Positions 9,499-21,000 of a stretch of DNA of 25,244 nt are shown here, in pieces. Every line of letters starts with the position of its first letter. Positions within the stretch are counted from its first letter, which is position 1. The DNA is taken from assembly GCA_015499985.1 (NCBI GenBank), contig JAAAUF010000014.1:1-25244 (forward strand), in the 5' to 3' direction. A program made the translations under genes and the position numbers. Source of the DNA: Haplosporangium gracile. Taxonomy: Eukaryota; Mortierellomycota; Mortierellomycetes; Mortierellales; Mortierellaceae. The notes beneath the pieces were generated by a model. That model worked only from the letters and a program-made list of their open reading frames with translations. It had not been told where the DNA came from and made no database searches.

Positions 9499-11612
9499 TT
9501 AAACACGAACGCCAGCGTCCGTCAACTTGACGACCGCATCGTTTCCGACAACGGGGATGGCCGCCTCCTTCTCCTTCTTCAAGATGTTACTGATATAGAA
9601 CTCTCCTGCCTTGTATGAGGAACGAACCAAGGGTCCTGAAGCAACATACTTAAAGCCGCGCTCCTCGGCGAACTTCTGATACCGCTCAAAGACCTCGGGC
9701 TTGACGTATTCGTGCACACGCATGTGCTTCTTGGTGGGTCGCATGTACTGTCCCAACGTCAACACATCAACATTAGCTTTGCGGAGCTCTATTTACAAAT
9801 CAAGAAAGAATGGCGTGATAAAAAATAAGAGTGTTAATAAACGAGGTCTATTAATTAGCGGTATCAGACCTTAGAGCACAGCGAAACAGAGCTTGGTAGT
9901 ATTACCATCCATAGCGTGGATAACCTCTGCCTCAGTCTCACCGCATCCCAACATCATACTGGTCTTGGTCAACAAACCAGGCTTGGCCTTCTTTGCATGA
10001 GCCAGGACAGCAATCGACTGTCTGAACTTTGCGCGAGGGTCACGGACGTAAGCAGAGAGTGCCTCAACGGTCTCAATGTTGTGAGCATAGACGTCCAGTC
10101 CTGAAGTTGCCACACGAGCCACGCACTCCATGTCTCCCTGGAAATCTCCTGTCAAGCACTCCACCAAAATCTTGGGTGCCCTATTAGTCAAGAAGGTTAG
10201 AAAAAAAAGCGTCAAAGACAGTATATGGTGAATAGGCGTCCTTTGCACTCGTTTGAAATGAAAATGCGGGGATGAGTAATAGCAAGAAGGATACTTACTT
10301 CTGCTTCAACTTCATAATGGTCTCTGCAAAGTGAGCGGATCCACCGTCAGCAAGGTCTATTCGGAGGAGAGCCACCAATAATGCAACAAGGAAGATTTAG
10401 ATACAGGCGACATTTTTAGCTCTCCTGTTCCACGGAGTCAAAAATATGGTGGCGGGCGAGTTCTGTTGTGCATAGGCAGTGAAGTCGGGTAAAAAAGCGC
10501 CATAATGACAAGTCCTTACCATCACGATCGACTGAGGTCAATACGACATAATCCAAGCCCCATCGGGAGATGGCTTCGGCCGTGTTCTCTGGCTCATGAA
10601 TATCCAAGGGCTTGGGTGCCTTGCTGGTCTTGACAGAGCAGAAACGGCATCCACGGGTGCACTCGTCTCCCATCAACTACAAATCACCACACAGAGCAAA
10701 TCAAAATAAAAAATCAGATCCAAGGCGCCCTTTCGCGAAAAACAAAGGAACGTGAAATAACGTACACGGGCGCATGATGAAGATAGTAGGAAACAGTTGG
10801 TGGGAGTGAGGGCGGACGAGTGAAGTGCGATGGCGGTGGTGGTGCCAATTGAGATGGACTTACCATGATAGTGGCAGTGGCGGTCTGGTGCTCTCCACCA
10901 CCCCAGCAGTCGGAGATGTTGGGGCATTTGGCCTCCTCGCAGACCGTGTGAAGTTTGAGCTCCCTGAGGTTTTTCTTGATCTGTGTATAGTTCTTTCCAA
11001 CGGGAATGTCCGTCTTGAGCCATTCTGGCAAACGCTGCTTTCTACATACACAGAAAGGACACAAACGATGTTATCAATACTGTTAGCGAACAACTGTCAA
11101 TAATACTCGATTTACTGGCGATCGTGCCATTCATCTTTTCACTTTCTTCTTTCCTCGATAAAACAAAGAGCGTAGAATAACGTACGGTGCACGCTTGGCA
11201 GGCTTTCCGGTGGCCTTGGCGACAGCTTCAGCAGCCTCTTTCTCGACAACAGTCTCCTTGAGCTCCAAAGCCTCCTCGACCGATAACTTTTGGTTTCCGC
11301 CAACAAAGTCGCCAAAGCTGGGTCCGCTGGCGAACTTGTCGGCGAACTTTGACTTTTTAGGTCCTGTTCCTGCGGGTGTGTCCTTGACGACTGTGGCGTT
11401 GTAGTTTCTGGTGACCTATGTTGGTTTACGTGTTTCGACGGAGAGTTGTATTAGTCGGCTGTTCTCCCTGTAGTTGGGAAAGACTGGGTGAGCTCTTTTT
11501 TCATTTAACGAGTAAGTGCTGTGTGCAGTACCATGGCAGAAGTTGTCCTTGCAAGGGGACGAGAGATTTGCTGGGTGAGCAGGACTCTTGAGGCGATCTT
11601 TAGACTGGACAT
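9499..11612 (-). CDS. LIP5: Lipoyl synthase, mitochondrial
   Basis: Seven exons on the minus strand: 11612-11532, 11415-11186, 11041-10864, 10676-10520, 10356-10299, 10180-9906 and 9788-9499. They join in frame to 422 residues ending in TAA. The enzyme inserts two sulfurs into octanoyl groups on the lipoyl domains of pyruvate and 2-oxoglutarate dehydrogenases and glycine cleavage H protein, in the mitochondrial matrix. The N-terminus ([15 protein letters not shown]) is a plausible targeting presequence. The auxiliary cluster ligands [12 protein letters not shown] are Cys138/143/149. The radical SAM motif CTRGCRFC gives Cys169/173/176. The C-terminal RSSY (382-385) supplies the Ser ligand of the auxiliary cluster. 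All expected cluster ligands are present, so the gene appears intact. It is convergent with the deacetylase-like gene, with 345 bp between the stops. LIP5 is the yeast name; LIAS and LipA are the animal and bacterial ones. Confidence 0.96.
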
Positions 11613-12578
11613 GGCGTGTGTATGTGAGTATGTGTATGTGAAGGTGTGTGGGTGTGAGTGTTGTTGGTTGTAGTCGTAAAGGTGAAAAGAGAGAGTAAGA
11701 GTGGAGAAGTGAAGAGTGGAGAAGTGAAGAGTGAAGGGAAGGGAAGGGAAGGGAAGGGAATGAAAGAAGAAGAGAGATCGGAAACACTTTTGAGTTTCCT
11801 CCCTTTCTCTGTCTCTTTTTTTTGTCTGAATTGTCTTTCGTACTTCTTCCACCGAGTCAGGGAAGAAAAAAAAATCAAATTCAAAGTCCTTGCGGTGGCA
11901 GCAGACACCTTCGGAAAAGAAAGGACAAAAATGTCTTTTTAAGCCTGCCCACATTCACATCCACAAACCTTTGGGGTCCACAGCTACCACCATAACATAG
12001 CGCCTTGCTGCTTGTCCTCCTTACTGTTTGTTTCGGAGTCATTCATTTATTCATTCTTTATCTTTGTCCGCAGAGAAGTGATCTCGGAAATCCGTATCAA
12101 AGGAGATCACTTCACCGAGCCAGCGTGGGTAACTTGACCTTCTAAAGCAGCCACCACCACTTCAATCCTGATGTGAGAACCATCTTGGCCTTTTTTTTAT
12201 TATGCACTATCCCTCTCTCACAAGAAATCTATACCTGAGCTGCTGCTTTTGCTCCCCGCTTTTCCACTCGAAATCATCTGCGTTCATGCCCCACACCCAC
12301 ACCCTCGCACTTCTCATACTCGACCGACCGGGAACTTCGGGATCTACCCTTCTTCCTCTCACTCTCCCTCGTTCTCATCTCCAGGCTTTGTTCTTCTCTT
12401 ATTGCTCACTTTTCGCTCCTTCTAACTTTGGTACCTTATTATTCATCTCGCCACTTGCAACCCTTATATCGACATCTTTCTTAAATACTTGTTTATGATA
12501 CAGCGCATTTCTAAGGTAATGGTACATGATTTCACTAATGCTTGGAGATGATAAAAATGAGTTTGAAGGAGGCGTTCT
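11613..12578. promoter_or_regulatory. LIAS upstream region plus MTO1 3' flank
   Basis: This 966-bp gap separates two minus-strand genes. Next to the LIAS start the transcript-sense strand is CA-rich (11613-11665). Further up are tandem GTGAAGAGTGGAGAA-type units and a GGGAA array on the plus strand (11700-11760). A C/T-rich plus-strand block covers about 12190-12480 and resembles the leaders before the plus-strand genes in this window, but no supported gene follows it. TTTATT on the plus strand near 12050 and 12194 (AATAAA on the minus strand) may serve MTO1, though both are far from its stop. No open frame here is convincing. Confidence 0.4.
11736..11758 (+). repeat. (GGGAA)n array with G-quadruplex pattern
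   Basis: Five GGG runs, each separated by AA, satisfy the G3-N2 pattern for an intramolecular G-quadruplex. They lie about 124-146 bp upstream of the LIAS ATG. The G-rich strand is the LIAS template strand, so the transcript-sense strand is CCCTT-repeated. It adjoins a purine-only mirror-like tract (11700-11780). Confidence 0.75.
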
Positions 12579-15273
12579 TCAGAACTCCTTCGCCATGAGG
12601 CGCTGTCGGAGGCGGTCCTTTCGGCTACCAGAACGGATTGGCTCGCCTGTGAGCATGGTCGGAAGACGCTTTGTCCTTTGAACGTACTTGAGCAGCTCCA
12701 CGATGCTCGTTGGCGTGATTCCTTCGATGCGCTTTGCAGCACCCTGCAGACACAAAAGGCGCAAGTGTTAATAAAAAGCCGAATAGATTGAGAAATGCAT
12801 ACAACCTGAGAAGAAATAAAAAAGATGAAAAGATTACCAAAGTGGCGGGACGATGACGCTCCAGCTTGGTGCGGTTCTCGTTTGACAAGTTTGGCACACT
12901 GTTGGAAAGATGGAAAATTCATGAACAAAAGGGCCGTGAGTTTCAGACATCACACACAAAATTGAAAGCAGTAAATCGCATTCCGCAATACTTTCTCACG
13001 GTACTTACGCAGAGTAATCAATGTCAGTTGGCAGCTCCATAGACTCGTCTCTCATAAAGGCAGTGACCTCTGCGCCCTGTCGACGAAGATAAACCGAGTA
13101 AGCACCCTCGATCTCAATCTTGTTCTGGACAGCGGAATCCATCTTCTTCAACTCAGGGATGGCCTCATAAAACTGCTGCATCTTGGCGTTGGGGAACCCA
13201 AGCATTTCGATCGCACTGTGCAGAGACACAACAAAACATAGATATTAAGACCTTGTTCAATTAAACCAATGAATCCTTCGCCACCACAGTGGTAGATAGT
13301 CATGAACAAGTTACCTTCGCTTGACACCGTCATCGCTCTTGCCGAAGCCGTATTCAGCCCACTTAGCAGGTGACAGTTTGAACTCACCCATGAGCTGCAT
13401 ACCTCGGTTCATCTCAGCCTCCATCTTTTGGTAGACATTCCAGCGGTAGTCTGTAACACAACCGGCCTCATATCCCTTGCGAGTCAGGCGCAAGTCAGCG
13501 TTATCTGCACGCAGGGTCAAGCGGTACTCGGACCGTGATGTAAAGATCCTGTACGGCTCTTCGACGCCCTTGGTAATCAGATCGTCCACCAACACTCCGA
13601 TGTATGCGTCCGCACGAGTGAGAATCAATGGCGCCTTAGACTTTGCAGCCAGACCGGCATTGATACCAGCAAGGACACCCTGGGCAGCTGCCTCCTCGTA
13701 TCCAGTAGTTCCGTTAATTTGTCCCGCAAGGTACAGACCGTGGATACGATGTGTCTCCAATGTCCGCTTGAGCTCCCGGGGATCGACATAGTCATACTCA
13801 ACACCGTAACCGCATCGTAAGACCGTGACATTCTCCAATCCCTTGATCGTTCTCAACATTTCGATCTGCTCCTTCTCAGGAAGGGTCATCGAGATACCGT
13901 TGGGGTATATGACATCGTTATCGTAACCTTCAGGCTCCAACCAGATGGTATGAGCTTCCTTGGTGGTAAAGCGCATGATCTTAGACTCGATCGAAGGACA
14001 GTAGCGGGGACCCTTGACGGTTTCGCGAATGTGAATCGACTTGTGCAAGTTGTTGCGGATGATCTCATGCGTCTTTGGGTTGGTGCTGGTCTGGTAACAA
14101 GCCAGTTGGTTGTGGCCATTGGTAACCTCCTTGTTCAGGTACGAAAAGGGCGATGGGGGCTGGTCGCCATACTGAGGCGTGAGCTCTGAAAAGTCAATAG
14201 TCTTGCCGTCCAGTCGAGGAGGCGTTCCTGTTTTGAGTCGAGAGAGCTCGAATCCTGCCTGTGCCAATGAATTCGAGAGTCCAATAGATGCCTCCTCGTT
14301 GATGCGTCCTGCGGGATATGCTTCCAGTCCGATATGAATCTCTCCTCGCAAAAACGTTCCTGTAGTAATGACCACCTTAGGTGCGTGAATCACCTCTCCC
14401 GATTCTAATTATTACAACGAACCATGAGCCAAAGAATAGAAATGTTGAATGAGCACTATGTTATCGGGCGACCATCAGAAACGGCAAGGCAGACAGAGCC
14501 ATACTGGATGTAAAGTGACTTACCAAGCTTAATTCCTTTGATCTCTCCTTGCACGTTGTTCTGGCCTGGAATGGGTGGCAAGATATCGGCTCCGAGAACA
14601 ATATCCGAGACTGATCCAGCCTTGATAGTCAAGTTGGGATACTCATTCAACGCCGCTTGCATGTGCTTCTTGTACAGCTTCCTGTCGATCTGAGCACGAG
14701 GACCGTGAACCGCAGGTCCCTTGGATCGGTTCAAAATCCTGAATTGCACGCCAGCCAAATCTGAGACTCGGCCACAGAGACCATCCAGAGCGTCAATCTC
14801 CCGAACAAGGACTCCCTTGCCAACGCCACCAAATGAGGGGTTGCATGACATTTCACCTATGGAGGATTCCAAAAAATCAGTTATGTCAGTTGAGCCGAGG
14901 TTACTTTGTTTGTGGATTCAGTCGAGCTTATGAGCGCCAACTGAAGGAACATACCGATGGTGTCCAGCTTCTGGGTGAGCAGCAAGGTCTTGGCGCCTGT
15001 TCTGGCAGCAGCTGCACAGGCTTCGGATCCTGCATGGCCTCCCCCTACAATAATAACGTCGTACGAGGTCTCAGGGGTTGGAGGGAGTGCCTGTGAAGCC
15101 GCCAAGGTGACAGAACGGACTTGTCCTGAAAGAGACGAACGAGTGCTCCATACATGAGTCCGAGTGCTGTTTTTCGGAGCTCGGAAAGGGGTCCTGGTGA
15201 GGGTCGAGAAAGCGTTCCTGGACAGGGTAGTGGTGTGACTGACAAGCACCAGTCTCTGCGAAATCTTGAACAT
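12579..15273 (-). CDS. MTO1: Mitochondrial tRNA uridine-34 modification protein MTO1 (MnmG/GidA family)
   Basis: Six exons on the minus strand: 15273-14955, 14856-14524, 14404-13315, 13215-13009, 12898-12838 and 12743-12579. They join in frame to 724 residues, near the usual MTO1 length. With its GTPase partner (MSS1/GTPBP3) this FAD protein forms 5-carboxymethylaminomethyl- or taurinomethyl-type wobble uridines in mitochondrial tRNAs. An Arg/Ser/Thr-rich presequence covers residues 1 to about 60. [10 protein letters not shown] (76-85) is the FAD dinucleotide-binding motif. [12 protein letters not shown] begins exon 2. [12 protein letters not shown] holds the conserved Cys, and [17 protein letters not shown] is the second FAD signature. 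The C-terminal helical domain [14 protein letters not shown] is present. All family landmarks are intact. The 264-bp gap to the SF3B4 stop must contain the MTO1 promoter. Confidence 0.96.
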
Positions 15274-15537
15274 GAGCGGGAAGTTTCGAAGTGAAAAATA
15301 CAATGGAGGGTGCTCTTGTAATGAACAAAGGTCCTGCTCTGTATTGTTGTGTGATGTTGATGCTTGACTAAAGCTGATCAGGGGCACAGAGGAAAGTGAG
15401 AGTGAGAGGAAAGAAGTGAACAGGCAGGCAATCCTTTGCAAAGAAAGGGTCCAAGAATATGTTTTGATTGGTAGGTGGCTTTGACGCCACTGTATTTTAT
15501 TATTTTCAATTCTCAATGCGTCTGAACGAAAGACACA
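15274..15537 (-). promoter_or_regulatory. MTO1 upstream region overlapping the SF3B4 3' end
   Basis: This compact 264-bp gap lies between two tandem minus-strand genes, so it must carry the 3' end of SF3B4 and the promoter of MTO1. The minus strand is rich in CT and TTC just before the MTO1 ATG (for example CTTTCCTCTCACTCTCACTT), matching other leaders in the window. No TATA box is evident. Confidence 0.4.
15496..15501 (-). terminator. Putative polyadenylation signal of SF3B4
   Basis: AATAAA on the minus strand lies about 37 nt beyond the SF3B4 stop codon (15538-15540). Its distance is typical for fungal 3' ends. Motif and position only. Confidence 0.45.
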
Positions 15538-16932
15538 TTACTGGCCAGGATAGCCCTGGTAGCCTGGAGGTGGTGGAGGAGCGCCATAGGGTGCATAGTT
15601 TCCTGGAGGCCTCATTAGGGGTGGGGGTGCACCTGGGTATCCTGGCTGCTGCATTGGAGGATATCCGGGGGGTGGAAGTGGTCCACCCTGCATCATTGGA
15701 GGCTGGTTTGGGTTGGGCGCATACATGCCAGAGGGTGGAGGAAGCGGTGGACCAGGCGGTGGAATAGCGCCGAAAGGAGGAGGCCTAGATGGCTGTCCCA
15801 GAGGGATGGCGTTGCTTCCATGGTACTGTGGCTGTGGTGGAGGTTGCATATGATTAGGATATCCGCCGAACCTTGGAGGCTGGCCATAGGGTGCTGGTGG
15901 CCGTGGCATGCCGAGGGGTTGTCCATGAGACTGTGAAAAGGGTGGGGGGCGAGAGACGGGCGCTGCAGCGTTGGCTCCTGTGGGTGTGAATCCTCCTGGT
16001 CCTGGTCCCGCTCCTGGTCCCGCTCCTGGGATGTCCGCAAAAAAGCGATTTGGCATAGGCTGATTCTTTTTTCCTTGAGCAGCGATCAAACGTTCTATAG
16101 ATGGGATCGTAGAGAAGTGAATAAGAGGTGTGGTTCAGTAAAGAAGAATAAAAATAAGTTGATCTATAAAGCGTGGATCATGTATAAGTAACAATAGTTC
16201 CAAATGCACTGTGTACCTGCGGCTGACCCGTGTCGCTCTCCCTTTCCATCCTTCTTGTAGGCATATCCAACTGTGATGGGCTTGTTGGCCAAGATCTGTC
16301 CATTCATGGCATCAATAGCTGCATCTGAACTCTCAAAGTTGTCAAAACTGACGAAACCATATCCCTTCGATTGACCCGTCTCGAGGTCGCGTGCCACTTT
16401 GGCGTGTCCCATGATAGTTCCAAAGGCACCGAATGTGTCCCGAAGTAATGCCTCATCTGCATCGGGCGAAAGGTTTCCAATAAAGAGTGAGGCACCCACA
16501 TCGAGGTTCTTCTTGTCCGATGTTGCTTTGTTGATCCTGAGAGGCTTTCCGTAGAGTTTGACCTGGTTGAGGATCTTGCAGGCATAGTCCGCATCGTCTT
16601 CTGATACATATTCGCAGAATCCGTAATTTTGATGCATCTGTGTCACTCTGTCCTTGGGCAAATGTACATTAACTAGTGTAGTAGATATCAGCAATAGAAA
16701 GCACAAAAAGGAACGATGAGTGTTGGTGATGCATAGTCGCAAAGACGGGAACCTTTGTCCTTGTCCTGGCCAAAGTAAACAACGCGATGTCATCTAAATG
16801 AGGATTCGAGTTTGGCTTACCGATGGGTCCTGCTTGCGCCATCAATTCCCAGACAAGTGTGTCTGAGCATCGGTCGTCGAGGTTACCGACGTAGACTGTT
16901 GCATCCTGGTTGCGCTCTATCGGCTGTGCCAT
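15538..16932 (-). CDS. HSH49: Splicing factor 3b subunit 4 (SF3B4 / Hsh49)
   Basis: Three exons on the minus strand: 16932-16821, 16672-16217 and 16094-15538, giving 374 residues ending in TAA. SF3B4 is a U2 snRNP SF3b protein that binds pre-mRNA near the branch site and contacts SF3B2 (Cus1). RRM1 spans about residues 13-90, with RNP2 VYVGNL (13-18) and RNP1 NYGFCEY (53-59). RRM2 spans about 100-180, with LFIGNL and KGYGFVSF. The blocks [26 protein letters not shown] and [16 protein letters not shown] match the animal protein closely. Exon 3 encodes a Pro/Gly/Met-rich tail like the long tail of animal SF3B4 and unlike the short yeast Hsh49. It is divergent from SWR1. Confidence 0.97.
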
Positions 16933-17578
16933 GGTCGTTATGTTGTTGAGAAAAAGGATCTTTTGTCGAAAGGCAAGAGCTCAACTCTTGTGCCTTCAAG
17001 GACGAATCCAAGCCACAGAAAATCAAAAAAGAAAGGAGTGGTCGCGTCTCTGTCGAAAGATGGACAATAAACAAGAGGAGAGGGATACGAGTGCAGTGCA
17101 AAGTGAGGAAGTAGACCATAGCTCTCTCACACACACACGCACACACATACTCGTCAGCAACAGCAAAAGGACGATCATATCAATGACCTGTAGACAGGGG
17201 TATGTGTCTACTTTTTTTGTAGGACTGACATGTTTGTTGTTGTTGTTGCTTTCTTTTTCGTCGTTGGTTGTATTGCGTTTTGACTTTTTTTATTTCTGTT
17301 TTTGTTTTCTTTTCTTTCTCCACTTTTTTGATCCCTTCCCCCCTCCTTTCAACTTTTTGATTCCGCTTCGTTACTTTTACTTTTATCTTCACATTTCTCC
17401 CTTTTTCCACTCTCGCATCCACGCCTTCATTCTATCCTTCTTTTGTCAGCCTTTATCCTCATACATTCATTCACTCACAAACATCATTCGTGCAAGCCCC
17501 GTCGATTGTAACCAGCAGAGAAAAAGAAACGCGGCTTTTTGATGCGTGCGCCGACGCCACTGATCCTGCCTTGAATTC
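16933..17578. promoter_or_regulatory. Shared divergent promoter region of SF3B4 and SWR1
   Basis: This 646-bp gap lies between two start codons facing away from each other. It holds a CA-rich simple repeat (17128-17150), a GTT microsatellite (about 17228-17247), a T-rich stretch and a C/T-rich plus-strand tract (about 17250-17480) leading to SWR1. The long plus-strand open frame through it is low-complexity Phe/Leu/Ser and is not credible coding sequence. Confidence 0.5.
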
Positions 17579-18030
17579 ATGTCCCAGAACCCAGAACCCT
17601 CCTCGAACCTTCTTGCCTCGGCCCCAGCAGAAGCAAACGTCAACGCAGCAGCAACAGCACCCGTCCCTCTCACTCATATAGTCCAAGCTCAAGTTCAAGC
17701 GCCCGCTGCTGCAGCCACGTCCGAGACTGATGCCACAGACAGACCCGTGTCCTCGCCCAGATCCCCCCGCAGGGCAACCTCTCCTTCATCTACCCCTTAC
17801 CCAACCGCCTTGGACCTGGGCACCAAACAAGCTCTCGATCCTCACCTCAGCCATTCCTTGAATCTCGAATCTCACTCGTCCATGGCAACACCCCAGTCCT
17901 CTTCAGCGGTAGATTTACCACCAACTGACCCAGCACAGATCATGGATTCAGGCAGCCCAGGCACGGTTATCACGTCTTCACCCGATACCAACATCAACAC
18001 CAATACCGACACGGGAGCTCTGGAAGAGAG

Positions 18031-18070
<40 letters not shown>

Positions 18071-21000
18071 AAGTCTACAGAGCCAGCAACTACGACTATG
18101 ATCACGACTGCGACGACTACGATAGCCAACGGTCACATCTCGATTGATTCTCCCGCTGAGCCAGTTCCCTTCAAGAGGGGTCCGGGCAGACCCCCGCGGT
18201 CCCAGATGGTAATAACATCCGCTCCCGCTGTCGGCACTTCTTCCGACTTGACTTCCCGTCCGCGGAGAACGCCTCGAGCCCTCACCAACTCGCCTATTTC
18301 GGGCTCACCAGTGACACTGGGACAAGACACGCACACTACACGATCTCAGGATTCCACACCTGCAGCATCAACACCAGAGACTATTAATCCTAGTAGAATG
18401 TCAGGACAGCGGACCTCCTCTCGACAAATTCGAACTCCTGGAAAGTTTCTCACAGACTTCTCGCCAGCACTAGTGTCCAGCAAATTCAACGCAATCAAGG
18501 CAACACCATCAAATCAACGCCCATTACTCAACCAACAATCAGTACAGGAACCTCTCCGGAAAAGAGGGCCTGGGCGACCAGTCACCAACCCAAACAACAT
18601 CCACCATCGCTCTGCGGCCGTAGCCAAAGCAGCTCCACCCTCTCCTCCACCAGTGATTCCCTTAAAGCGCGGTCCAGGAAGACCTCCCCGCAACCCACTC
18701 TCTGTTAAAGCGACTCCTCATGTGGTCAACACGGCCACTGCTGGGTCAAGAACAAAGTCTAAGTCAGCCTCGCCCACCATGATCAGATCATCCAATCACG
18801 CCGCCATTAACGGCTTGCGGTCCAGCACTGCAGCTTCTACTCCAAAATCTCCGTCGTCCGTGGCAAGTGAGCCTGCGATAGTGATACGACGCGGTCCTGG
18901 AAGGCCTCCCAGGAGTTCTGACTGTCCCAACTCACCATCTTCCTCATCAGCGCCGATATCTTCACATTGGAAGTATCCAACCCATACACAGATTGTCATC
19001 CCTGGATCGCCATCAACATCATCAAGGTCTCGGAAACGCTACAACAAAAGCGAAGCAGAGGAAGAGGACGTACCTGGATCACCTGATGGCATGGAGTCTG
19101 GATTTCCTCTCCGAAAGCGACGTGTTGTTTCGCTCACCAACATGTCCACCTCTAGTCAAAGCTCGACACGCAGCAAACCCCCACCGCTGCCTGAACCTCC
19201 TAAACCCTCAACACCCCCAAAACCTTTGACACCTCTGGATCGTCTACGCCAGGCTAAAGTTGTTGAGCAGGAGGGGAAGCTTCATGAAGTCATTGATCAT
19301 CACGATAGTCTGGCACGCGAGCTATATCATTTGGAGACGTACACGACCATGCTGACGTACGATCCTGTCAAGATCAAGTCGGACCACAGCGAGAAAATGA
19401 TCAGGGTATGCTGAATGATAAAGAGTCTTTATCTAATTGTTAATTTGAAATGAATCAAACCTGACCACTATTCTTGGCGTTTGCATCAACCTCAATTAGT
19501 TTCTTCGGAACTTTGATCTCTGGTCTCAGGTGCCAGATCTGGTGTCGAACGTTCAATTGAGCACCAACAGGATATCGACTAGGAGGAGTGCCAATGAACA
19601 TCGTGAGCAACTGGTAGACATGCTTCAAAAGAATGTGGAGGGCGCTTTACCACGACGCACGGATTTGTCCAGCTCGATTGACCTAATCCGTCAAGGACCA
19701 TTACGAGGATACCCTTCTCAGTTTGCCAGCTTTGACCAGTACCTGAACTCGTTCGTATACGTGGATGATGAGGAAGTGACGCCAGAGGAGGCCGACAGTC
19801 GAGCCGAGACGCATGCCCAGCTTCTGGATCGAATCGACACTTTAAGAGCTGAAGGAAGACTCGGCGGAAAGCCAGGCAAGCCGTTTGTCGATCCTGACGT
19901 TCCAAAGCTGCAGTACAATTGGCTGATGGAGCACATCATGACATCGTCGCGTCTTATCAAGGAGGAGGGAAAGCTGCAGATGGCACGCGCACGCAAAGTC
20001 AGTAAGATGATTACCCGTCACTTTGAACAGCTTCACGGCAAGAGTGAGCGCGAGCAGCGGCTGGAGGAGAAGCGGATGCGTAAGGTGGCCAAGCTGACGT
20101 CGAATGAAGTGAAAAAGAAATGGCGCTATGTTGAAGGAGTAAGTTTTTGGAGGATATGTTGTTTGTGTTCTGAGGAGAGACCCGTCATAACTTCTTACCC
20201 ATTAATCTTGAATAACTTTCACTTTTCATTAAATAGATCATCAAGGCCCGCCACAAGGCATTGCTGAAGGAGGAACAAGAGGAAGCCGGCAAGCGACACC
20301 TGAACCTCATTCTGGAACACTCGACTCAAATTCTGGAGGTCCAGCAGAGCACGCTGATCGGAACACCTGTCACCCCTGGAGCTGGCACCGCCTCCGACGC
20401 CCCAGACCTGTCCGAAGTACTCAGCGACCTCCCATCCGTGCGTTCAGCAACGGAGCCGAGCAGCCGTCGATCTTCTGTGGCTCTGTCAGCTATTTCGTCA
20501 GATGCCGAGCTGGACGCAGGAGACGCCGAGTTCACCGCTGCGGAACCTGATGCTGATGACGAAACGACGCTAGCCAACGAGGAATCGGATAGCGAGGATG
20601 ATGAAGCAGAAATCAGTGGTTTGGCTGCCGAAATGGATATTCCGATTGAAGAACTCTTGCGCCAGTATGGCTATCAGCTCTCCGGAGGCGAAGAGAGTGA
20701 TGGAGATGACGAGCAGGATGACGAGGAGATGGTCGACAAATTAGAGAGCAGATCCATCGCCAAGAAGGAAAGATCGTCTGAGCCGCCTTCCAAGAACGAA
20801 TCACAGGAGATTCAAGTTGTCTTCAAAGCCGAGGAAGATGCCGAGGGACAGACCATCAGTTCTCTAAAGGATGCTATTGCCGATGAATCCATGGACATGC
20901 AGGTTGACGCCCAGACGGAAGATGGAAGAGCACAGGCCAGCAAAGATACCCCCGACAAAGAACGCATGGCCAGTGTCGCTTCGAGTTCCGCCCAGTCCGA

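Noticed and set aside
11505..11954. 149-codon minus-strand frame extending LIAS upstream of its chosen start
   Set aside because: The upstream part is Phe/Ser/His/Thr low complexity from the CT- and CA-rich leader; the ATG at 11612 begins a normal mitochondrial presequence.
12202..12498. 98-codon plus-strand open frame between LIAS and MTO1
   Set aside because: C/T-rich composition explains the open frame; no domain, no good continuation, and it runs toward the MTO1 3' end.
15468..15767. Plus-strand open frame opposite the SF3B4 tail
   Set aside because: A shadow of the proline-rich tail in antisense (Pro codons read as Gly/Trp/Arg); no independent support.
16910..17542. 210-codon plus-strand open frame across the SF3B4-SWR1 gap
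   Set aside because: It starts inside SF3B4 exon 1 on the wrong strand, and the product is low-complexity Phe/Leu/Ser from T- and CT-rich promoter DNA.
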